Origin: Lactuca virosa | Lineage: Eukaryota; Streptophyta; Magnoliopsida; Asterales; Asteraceae | DNA: 64,000 nucleotides | Reading direction: 5' to 3' | Assembly (NCBI GenBank): GCA_928212115.1 | Contig: CAKMRJ010000001.1 | Coordinates: forward strand, 187,522,664-187,586,663 | Made by a program: the position numbers and the translations under genes | Shown here: positions 54,358 to 64,000 of the stretch, piece by piece | Numbering within the stretch: the first letter of the stretch is position 1 | Layout: each line of letters begins with the position of its first letter | The notes under the pieces: model-generated | What the model saw: the letters and a program-made list of their open reading frames with translations, nothing else | What the model was told of the DNA's origin: nothing | Database searches by the model: none

Positions 54358-57300
54358 TGTAACAACCCAAATTTTACAGAGATTTGATTTTTAGTTAAAT
54401 ATTAACCAAAATGGTAAAATGGTCAATTAGCATAATTATATGAGTTTATGAAGTCACGACTTCATGAAAATGGCCAATATGAGTTTAATTTACTTGGATG
54501 AGGTTAGACAAGTAAGTTCAAGATAAGAAATGCAAGAAGAGATGTATTTAGGCCAATAGGGTAAAATAGGTTTTTTTTTGCTTTTTAGTCCAACTTTGTG
54601 GCTTAATAGATTAAGACCAGTATTAAGTCAATAAGTAATGATATAACAAAATTGTATAATGTATCTCCACCTTCGCAAGGATATAAAGATCATAGAAAAC
54701 AGGTATAAGACGGATAAGATATAAAGGTTAGAAGATTGATAGAAAATATCCCAAATATGGAATGGAATCGGCTAAGGGGCTGTTGTGAAGCAGCTACCAC
54801 GGCGTTGTGAAGGGCTTTCCACTATGTAGTAAGCGTGATGATGATTCGTTCAAGGAGTCTCGTTGTAAGAGGAAGTCAATGTACGTTCTTGCGGCTTGTT
54901 ATTATGGGGTACCACGACCCGATGGCCAATGTAGGTTGTTATGGGAGATAGAGACTGCGGCTAGGCATGAGGCTGACCACGGCTTAACACTTCGAACCAC
55001 GACACGGTAGAGACCTCACCGTGGATCGGATTTGAGACTGATTAATACACCAGTTAGGTACATTCTCATAATAAGCACTCTGAAACCCAGTATAGCCATA
55101 CTTCAATGATTTGGAGGTTTAAGAAGGGTCAAGTGGCTATTTTGGGTGTTTATGGCTTGGATTGGAAATTTAAATCTCCTAAGGTAATCATCTTCTTCAT
55201 CCTTGAGCTTTTAGGGATTTAATGGTGATTTATTGAATTGAACTAGAAATGAAATATTAATCTTAGGAAATTTGATATTGATGTCATTGAAAGTGTGTAG
55301 GAGCTATGAACAAGCTCTATATGTTATTTCTAAGGTGAAATCCATATATGAAAAGTTAGAGTTTCTAACCTTAATTAATGAGATTAATGATTGATGCAAT
55401 ATATTATAGTGTATTGAATTAGGTAGTATAGGATACTTAATTCATTAATTGGGTTGAATTTAGAGGAGAAAAGTGAGAAGATAGAATATGATTCCTTTTA
55501 GTGATCATTTTAAAAATAGAGAATCATTAAGCTCTTAATAGGCTAAGACATTTTCTAAGGGATTTGACATGTTATATGAATAGGCCTTGAGAACAGAAGA
55601 TGGATCGTGATGCATCAATTGAAGAACGGAGCCAACGATAGTTATTCATCACTAACTACCAAGGTAAGTTGTAGCTCTCACTCTTTCCTTAGATTTTGAT
55701 TAAATGTTTATAATGTTTGTATGTTTGTATGTATGTATATATTTTTACGAATATACGTTTGGAATCATGTCCGAGCATGTACATATATTTATAGTATGTA
55801 TGAGATCATATGTTTCAAACCATGTAGCCGATCATGTATGTATGTTTAGAGTATCCATGACTAGATGCTAATGGTATTAAGAGTAATATCTACATGATAT
55901 AGAGAAAGAAAGAGTAGGATTATACGTATTATAATCTTATGTATGAATGTAGGTATGGTTAGATCAGAAGGGTATTTTTTTTAAATACATATGAGATGAT
56001 AGAAACAGATAGAATATGATTATATGCATTATAATCATATAAGTGAGTTAATGGTATTGTGTAGAATACCTAAGAGAGATGAGAAGAATATAGAGATAAA
56101 GTACTTAATGAGTTAAGTGTTAGATGAGTGCTAGAAGATCTCTTGATGAGATAAAGAGATAGAATTTCTGTAGGACAAGTGTCGTGTGATGAGTCAAGTA
56201 AAAGAGTTAGAGAAATGTAAAGAGATGACTCCTTTGCGAATGATATAAAGATTCCTTCAGGAATAAAAGTATGATTCCTTCAGGAATACAATTATGATAG
56301 ATGATTGATGTGGGAATGAGATTTTGATGGTTAGAAGAGGTGTAGGAAGGGTTCCATGAGAGGAACAAGATAAGAGAGTTCTTTAAGAGAACTTAGATAT
56401 AATTCGTGAGGGATTAAGAGTAAGGAATTTGTGGGGGATTTAATAGAAGAAGAATGTTTAAGGATCCACGAGGCATCTAAGGAAAAAAGATTAAGTCCTG
56501 ATGAGTGTACCCGATAACATTAGTTGGATGTTGTTTCCCTTAGATGATAGATAAGAGTAACCTACGAGATTAGACCGTTGGGTCTAGTTGAGAATAGAAT
56601 TCTAAGGCATGATAAGTTGGAGAATAAAGAGGTAAGTATGAAAAGTACGAGAATGCATGTTAAGAGTAAGAGGTTTGACAAGAGCATGAGTAGATTATAA
56701 GAAGAACAAAAGAGTATGAGATGAAATAAGAGTAAGGGATAAGAAAAGATATGTAGAAAAAAGTGTATGAGAGAGATAAAGAAAGAGAAGGTAGATTATG
56801 TATAGTTTATAAGATGCACCTGAGAAGAGGCTAAAATAGAATATGAGACAAGGAGAAAATATTAGAGAAAAGGAGTAGAAGGTAGAGTCTGAGATAGATG
56901 AGATGAGAAGGCATGAGGAAAGAGTAGAAAATATAGATGGAATGAGAAATAATAGCAGAGTATGCTATGAGAAGAAGAGATTAGGTGGAAGAGTATGAGA
57001 CAGAAGTAGAAAAGAATGTTAGATTTTGTGAAGAAAGAATGAGTTAGAAGAAGAGTATAGTAACATGAAAATAGAAAGAATAAAACTCACCAGACATCAT
57101 TGTCTGATGTTGTAGATAATTTTCATGTTTTGCAGGTTCATGTGTTAGCCATCGTACGAGAGGACATAGGAGCACAAGGACTTAGATTAGGCGTATCTAT
57201 ATTTCCTTACACGTTCCTTATTTCTTTAATTTATATTTATGATTTTATTATAAACCCGAATAATTTCTGGGATGTAAAATCTTTTATTTTTATGAGTTAA

Positions 57301-57374
57301 ATAAAATTAATTTTTTTTTAGAATAACTCTAACAATCCCTAAATAATTAGATGTAGAAAATTTGGGTCGTTACA
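54358..57374. mobile_element. solo LTR, about 3.0 kb
   Basis: Begins TGTAACAACCCAAATTTT and ends AAAATTTGGGTCGTTACA: an 18 bp terminal inverted repeat with one mismatch, in the TGTAAC...GTTACA form of gypsy LTRs. There is no PBS or PPT at either edge and no internal domain, so it is a solo LTR left by recombination. Flanking 5-mers are CGCCA and TGCCG, which both derive from CGCCG by one CpG transition. No coding sequence; the 67-codon frame at 54807-55010 and others are without domains. Confidence 0.75.
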
Positions 57375-59027
57375 TGCCGCGTCCAGGAGTCCTTTCCGAG
57401 AGTGTGCCACATATATTACATGATTGACACGTGTCTTTCAGTGATTAACATGTGTCTCATGACTCCGCTTAACTATACGTCACATAAGACAATTCTACAC
57501 GCCACGTTAACTCGAAATTTGGCCGTTTGACTTTGGATTTTGTTGACTTTTCTCAAAACAACAACATACTTTTATCTCAACTTCAAATGTCCATAACTTC
57601 TTCATACGAACTCCATTTTTTAGAAACTTTATATCCACAGAATCGTCCCTGTATGAACTACAACATTCTTCATTATATTTTTCTAAACACCAATATACAT
57701 GTTAAAACAAACCCAAGCTTTATTTCTCCTATTTGTCTTATAACAAATTATATATTTATTATGAAATACAGCTGTTATAAGCTTTCTCCTCCCTTAAGAA
57801 GATTTCGTCCTCATAATCTTACCAAAATTGCTACAACCAGGTTATAATAACCTAATTTATTATTCCCTTGTATTTACATGAAAGTATAAATCATTTCTCT
57901 ATCAGTGACCACTATAGCATACAATAATACACTTTTTGTCCAATTACAATTTCTCCAACATGCTTGCAATATCTAGCATACTTTTCGCCATTCTTTCCAC
58001 AAGAACGGTTATCAACATGTACTATTCATAACAAAGTATAGTAAGGCTAACAATAATCAACATTTGTTTAGGGCATAACCATGTCCAAATCACATGTCCT
58101 GTAAGAGAGTTTATTTTTCAATATGTATCGCGTTTTATATCTCACACATCACTTATCTATCATTCCGTTTCCACATTGCCATTTCATGATTCATCATTAT
58201 ACATCCAATATGAGTGCTTCTCATATGCGCTTCATACATATTCATCAATATACATACCTTGGTCATTAGGTTTACCATGATTATTGTTAATAATTTTCTC
58301 CAAGTACTAATATTAGCCAATATCCTTATGTAGAAACTCCACAATAAAAGGGATCACACTTAGCTATATATACCAAGGAATAGAAACACACATACTATCT
58401 CTATTTGAGGCTTTATAATTTCTCTTCAACCATCATTTAATATTTCTAGTAATTTTTTTATGATTTTAACTACCACCAAGTACTCGACTTATGGATCATC
58501 CCTAAGCCAGGGGTGAGTAACATATAACTATCGCTCAACCAAATGGAAACTCATAATCACCATATTGGGCATAAAGATCTTTCAATAGCCCACTTGCACA
58601 AGACTCATCATAGATTGATATGGACAGTGGTGAACATCTAGCAACATTTCACTACCCCCAATAACACACTACGAATAATGCCATTCATCAACATCCAATT
58701 CCCAAAATCTCAAAACAATTGATTCATAATGTAAGTTTATCAATTATCCCTTTGTTACAGACATCATGTTGAACATGAGACTTGGACCGCAATCAACCTC
58801 ATAAGGATTTCAACTTTTGGTAACACGCGTCAAATATCTAGCTGTCAACACATAATAGGAACAAATCCCATATTTACTATATAACCCTCTTGTATAGTTT
58901 ATACCACACCTGATAATGGTCTTTATAACCGCCTGGTCAAAGAACAACATTTAACCAAATCAAAGTATAGTACTCCTTATACATAAGTACCACTATGTAT
59001 CTCACCGTATTAAGGATACAAAGATAG
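57375..59027. other. older repeat sequence, possibly gypsy-like on the minus strand
   Basis: On the minus strand, ATGAGGACGAAATCTTC then TTAAGGGAGGAG (57814-57786) resembles the end of a gypsy element plus PPT. The DNA to the left, into which the solo LTR is inserted, would then be its LTR. TTGTTGACTTTTCTCAAAAC near 57540 fits that too. The rest (57850-59027) has no feature I can name. Confidence 0.4.
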
Positions 59028-59805
59028 TGTTGGGTTTTGAGCACTATAACACTCCTATGGTGCACATGCAACCCAAGATGCTTTGGATCTAATTTTTCTC
59101 TAATTATACATGCCATTTCAATTTTCCAAAGAACACACCCTAATTAGCATACAATTGGATATATACAACATAAAACCAAGTTAGATGAATACCTCTTAGT
59201 GTAGCTTGTAGTTCTTGGCCTTCAAAAGCTTTAGCACCTCAAATGTGATGCCTCTAATGTGTCACAAACACCAAATGCAAGAGGAGGCTTATGAGAGAGG
59301 CTAGATGGCACCAAATCAGTTATGACTCTTCTTTAGAGTGCATGGGGGACAATTTTAGTGACTAGGGGGTTGCTTTTATAGTGTGAAAAAGCCTAGGGTT
59401 TCTTCCATGGAAACCCTAATTCACCATGACCCTTTATATTTCTTAGGCACATTGGTTTAAACCTTTATGGACTATCATATAGGTTTAGCCCATTCCTAAT
59501 CAACCATGGATCATTAGCCCAAACTATAAGTATTACTGATTTACCTAATCAGTCCCCGTAAATTTAATCAATCTCTTTTGATCACTAAATTACATCCAAA
59601 TTACTTCTTGATCAATACTAATTAAATAATATGATTTATCAATTAATATATTATACTTGTTATATATTAATAAATCACAAATAACCTCTTCCTCAAAAGT
59701 TTATCCTATCAAATTGTCCTGGTGAAGGCAACCCAAAAGGACCATGCTACTATCGGGTCAAGTACATACCAATTATAGTTATGGGCTTAGACAACTAATC
59801 CAACA
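59028..59805 (-). repeat. 3' LTR of the fourth copia element
   Basis: Plus strand TGTTGGGTTTTGAGCAC to AACTAATCCAACA, 778 bp. The other LTR is outside the window, so the outer end is inferred from TG...CA and adjacency to the PPT. Confidence 0.75.
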
Positions 59806-60671
59806 GTCTCCCACTTGGATAAGACTAATAACTATAATTGCCAATGCAACTTCAAAATCCGATTAGCAATCGTAGCTCTTAAAAGCCGTTGTCGAACTCT
59901 GACCTAGTCAGTGATGCGTCCTTTAGATAAGGGATCATATAATCCTCTATTCTACAAGATATCGTGTGAACAAAGACATGGAATAAAGTCATACTCATTG
60001 TCCAACAGTTTGTTTCTCGATTTCTGATTTGTTTGACATAGAACTTAATTGAACACATCAATTGAGTCCTGATCGGGCCCGACACATAAGCCAAAACAAA
60101 ATCATCGAGGGGCCCAAGATATCACTTTTAATCCTCTTAGGATAAAAGGAACAGATAAACTTCGACTTATATGCTTGTACTAACTACTCGTTAAATCATA
60201 CACAACAATACGTTTTATAACATCAATTTACTGATGCGTTTTCATACTATCAATGCACAACCAACTCGTAGTCAACAACTCATATATCTTGGTTTGAAGA
60301 CTATATGATATTATCATCTCACAATCACTCGTGATAAATTCCATGAATTGATTCATGTGAGCGTGGGTTTAATCCAATACATCTTATTTCAAGAGCACTC
60401 ATGAACGTTGTAGAAAACGTTTTCTATGTATAACACCTTAGACAATCTACAAGCCAATTCATGACAGTCTAGCCTCATAACCTACTTCCAAAGTATGATC
60501 GACTGTGGATAGTTTGAATAATCTTATTATTCCGGAAGTCAAAACATGCAAAAGTGAAACAATAGTAAACAATTGACACAAGATAGTAACTTTACTTATA
60601 AATAAAACTCCTTTTATTTAATCATCAAATGTCAATTACATTTTAGCTATTACAAGTTTCTAAATATTTAT
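59806..60671 (-). other. PPT and 3' untranslated part of the fourth element
   Basis: Holds the PPT at 59806-59818 and ~850 bp without coding content between the pol stop and the PPT. Confidence 0.7.
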
Positions 60672-63600
60672 CTAATCACTAAAATTAATATCGTCCTTCA
60701 GCCCGATACTCTTAGCATGCTGCAAGTGCTTAACCCTACTGAGTCCCTTCGTAAGGGGGTCTGCTGGGTTATCCTCTGACGATACCCTCTTTACTACGAG
60801 GAGTCCTTCTTCTACTCAATGTCTTATGAAGTGGTATTTTCTGTGGATATGCATGGATCTTGCATGATCTCTCGGTTCCTTAGTTAAGGCAACCGCTCCT
60901 TCGTTATCGGAGAAAATCACCATAGGCTCCTTTATGGATGGTATAACTCCAAGGTCTCCGATGAAGTTTTTCAACCATATCGCCTCCTTTGATGCTTCGC
61001 TCGTTGCAATGTACTCTGATTCGCACGTTGAGTCAGCTACAGTCTCTTGCTTGGAACTTTTCCATGTTAATGGTCCTCCATTAAGGGTAAATACCCAGCC
61101 TGACTGAGAGCAGAAATTATCTATGTCGGTCTGAAAGTTGGCGTCACTATACCCTGTCACTCTCAAGTCATCACTCCCACCGAGGGTAAGCACCCAGTCC
61201 TTAGCCCTCCGCAGGTACTTAAGAATGTTCTTTACTGCAGTCCAGTGAGCTCTACCAGGGTTCCCTTGATATCGACTAACCATGCTCAAAGCAAAAGCCA
61301 CATCAGGGCGAGTACATGTCATAACGTACATGATTGAGCCAACCAACGAGGCATATGACACTTCACTCATATCCGCTAGCTTTTCATCAGTTCTCGGACT
61401 CTAAGCCTTGCTCAGTTTGGTATTGCTCTGGATAAGCAATTCACCTTTCTTGGAATTCTCCATGTTGAAACGTTTCAACATCTTGTCCAAGTAGGTACTT
61501 TGACTAAGTCATATTAGCCTTTTACTCCTGTTTCTCAATATCCTTATCCCTAGAATGTAAAAAGGTTCCTAAAGGTCCTTCATAGCGAAACACTTCCCAA
61601 GCCAGAAATTTACCTCCTGCAAGGTTGGGATGTCGTTTCCTATGAGCAGTATGTCATCTACATACAATACCAGAAAGCTAACTATACTCCCACTAGCTTT
61701 GACATATACACATGACTCATCCTCGCTTCTCGAAAATCCAAACTCTTTGACTTTCTCATCAAAACAAAGATTCCATCTACGAGATGCTTGTTTTAATCCA
61801 TATATGGATTTCTCAAGCTTACACACTCTATTAGGGTACTTTGCATTGACAAAATCCTCTGGCCGACACATGTAAACATCTTCAGCCAACTTCCCATTAA
61901 GGAAAATGGTTTTGACATCCATTTTCCATATATCATAATCATGAAATGCAGTTATGGATAACATAACACTTATAGATTTAATCTTCGCTACTGGTGAGAA
62001 GGTCTCATCATAGTCAACTCCATGAGTTTTAGTAAAGCCCTTCGCAACCAGTCACGCCTTATATGTGTGTACTTTCCCATCCATGTCGGTCTTCTTCTTG
62101 AAGATCCATTTGCACCCGACTGTCTTGCGACCTGGCACATTGCCAACCAAGTTCCAAACTTGATTGTAATACATGGACTGAATCTCGCTATCCATAGCCT
62201 CTTTTGATTTCGCAGACTCGGGGCCTGCCATGGCTTCCTTGTAGTTAGATGGCTCATCCAAATTTACCAGTGTGCTATCATCGATAAACGTATCACCTTT
62301 AGTGGTAATATGGAAACCATAAAATCAGGTGCCATCCTAACTCGAGAGGAACGTCGAAGAGGTAATGACTCGTCAATAGGTTCAATAGGAGTTTCCTCCT
62401 CGGGTTGAGCGCTAGTGTTTGAGGTTCCTTCATCACTTAACTCTTGAAGCTCTTCAAGGTCAATTTGACTCCCACTGTCCTCTTGGCATTCGAGTTCTCT
62501 CTCTCGAAAAACCCCTCTCCTCGCAACGAAGACAACATTGTCACTCGGTCTATAGAAGAGATATCCAAAGGACATCTGTGGGTAGCCGATGAAAATAAAT
62601 CACTCACTACGAGGTTTGAGTTTTTCATGAATCTATCGTCTTACGAAAGCCTCGCAACCGCAAACCTTGATATGTGCTAACAAGGGAACCTTCCCTAACC
62701 ACATTTCGTAAGGTTTTTTGGCAACCTTTTTAGTTGGGACTAGATTAAGGATATGGGCGCCAATCTCTAAGGAATACCCCCAGAACGAGAGAGGTAATGA
62801 AGCTCGACTCATCATGGAACGAACCGTGTACAACAAGGTTCGATTGCGCCTCTCATCCACACCATTAAGCTGTGGTGTCGTAGGTGGCGTCAATTGTGAA
62901 ACAATTCCACATTCTTTAATATAGTCGTGGAACTCGATACTAAGATACTCACCACCTCGAACAAATCGGAGCATCTTTATCTTCCTGGCCAATTGATTCT
63001 CCACTTCTTGCTTAAACTCTTTGAACTTTTCAAAGGTTTATGACTTATGCTTGATTAAGTAGACATAGTCATATCTGCTGTAATCATCAGTAAAAGTCGC
63101 ATAGAAGCGGTTAACATCCCTTCAGGCGGATCTGAAGGGTCCACACACATCGGTGTGTATGAGATCCAACAGACCTTCACCCCTTTCACAAGTACCAGTG
63201 AAGGGTGACTTGGCCATCTTTCCAAGCAAGAAAGATTCACAAGTGTCATCTGACCTTAAGTCAAATGACTCCAACACGCCATCCTTTTGGAGTTGGGCTA
63301 TGCGCTTCTTGTTGACATATCCAAGACGACAATGCCACAAGCATTCCTTGTCTAAACCATTGGACGAATCAATGTTCAACACATTATTTCCTAATTTATC
63401 TACAACCATCACAATTTCATATATACCATTGCAAAGCAATACTTTAAAATAAAATACACCATTAAAGAAAGTTTTAATAGAACCAATTTCATTATCAAAT
63501 GAAAATCTAAAACCTTGTTTATACAAACCATGAATAGAAATAATATTTCTCGCCATATCCGACGAGTAACAACAATTATTCAACTCTAAATTTAACCCAC

Positions 63601-64000
63601 TACTAAGCAATAAAGAATAAACTCCAATCTTGGTGACAGACGACACTTTCCTATTCCCCATGATTAAGTTTATCTTCCCGTGCTCCACATCCCTACTTCC
63701 TTATAGTCCCTGCAAATCAGAACAAATGTGAAATCCACAACCTGTATCAAGGACCCAAGAATTCGCATTTGATGATTTATTAGATAGAATAGTGTAAATA
63801 CCTGCGAAGGTGGGCTTTATCTTCCCATCCTTAATGTCCTGCAAGTATTTGGGGCAGCTTCGTTTCCAGTGCCCTTTTTCATGACAATGGAAGCAATCTG
63901 CTTCCTTTGGATTGGCAGAAGGTTTAGCAGGACCTCCTTTGGGTCCACTAGAAGAGGATCCATCATGAGACTTTCCCTTGTGGCTCTTAGAAGGAGCCTT
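60672..64000 (-). pseudogene. gag-pol of the fourth copia element, partial and broken
   Basis: From the window edge on the minus strand: CCHC knuckle CFHCHEKGHWKRSC (~63895-63855), protease LDTGCGFHICSDLQGL (DTG at 63748-63740), then a stop, zinc-binding CLWHCRLGYVN, integrase HTDVCGPF followed by TGA (~63122), LRFVRGGEYLS and GVDERRNRTL. The second catalytic Asp (LRSDRGGEY in relatives) is Val here, 36 residues before the Glu. Frameshift near 62264, RT with WKMDVKTIFLNGKL, SIYGLKQASRRWNL and YVDD (61665-61654); stops near 62055, 61569, 61402 and 60813. RNase H: YSDANFQT, STCESEY, SDNEGA, ADPLTK. Ends with DINFSD and TAG at 60672-60674. Confidence 0.88.

Larger units (their letters stand above)
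59028..64000 (-). mobile_element. fourth Ty1/copia element, 3' part, continuing past the window
   Basis: 3' LTR at 59028-59805, PPT at 59806-59818 (CCAAGTGGGAGAC on the minus strand), RNase H end at 60672, then RT, integrase, protease and the zinc knuckle of gag at the window edge. It has no ORF2. Sequence family differs from the nested three (WVLDTGCGFHICSDLQGL protease). Confidence 0.9.

Overview
The window is plant nuclear DNA made almost entirely of transposable elements; no intact host gene is visible. The phase of the reverse transcriptases, the iMet-type primer sites, the (TA)n microsatellites and the MITEs all fit an angiosperm. The extra ORF found downstream of pol in three of the copia elements resembles, from memory, proteins common in Asteraceae genomes, so a composite (lettuce/tansy-like) is my best guess, as inference only.

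Region by region. 1-2983 is the 3' end of a Ty3/gypsy element with a 2.3 kb LTR that contains a minisatellite. 2999-3532 is a MITE set in (TA)n. 4074-4440 is a decayed hAT end with the last codons of a transposase. 5527-5859 is a fragment of a conserved, probably retroelement-borne protein. 6185-6524 is a second MITE in (TA)n. At 6697-6725 there is a Helitron-type 3' terminus (element on the minus strand), followed by a captured three-exon fragment of the COPII coat gene SEC24 (6959-7325) and by three tandem copies of a ~516 bp unit (8759-10297).

The centre, 11181-49019, is a three-deep nest of related Ty1/copia elements. The outer one (plus strand, TSD TCATA) carries gag, pol and an extra ORF2; its ORF2 is split by a middle element (minus strand, 22894-48422, TSD GATCA/GATCT), whose gag is in turn split by an inner element (minus strand, 32346-45144, TSD AGTTG). 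Net of insertions each is about 12.3-12.8 kb, with short LTRs (315-383 bp), a large gag, a stop codon at the gag/pol border, pol in the order protease-integrase-RT-RNase H, and a ~3.2-3.8 kb ORF2 between pol and the 3' LTR. That layout is Sirevirus-like, although the LTRs are short for that group. LTR divergence counted by eye falls in the order the nest requires: outer ~18/365, middle ~9/321, inner ~7/315. All three are broken by nonsense codons, many of them explicable as C-to-T, and by frameshifts; the inner one has also lost the integrase core. Each element carries its own repeated short palindromic word.

49025-54357 is AT-rich DNA with small tandem repeats, long (TA)n tracts and two more MITEs. 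54358-57374 is a solo LTR of about 3.0 kb inserted in older gypsy-like sequence. 59028-64000 is the 3' part of a fourth, unrelated copia element on the minus strand, which runs off the window.
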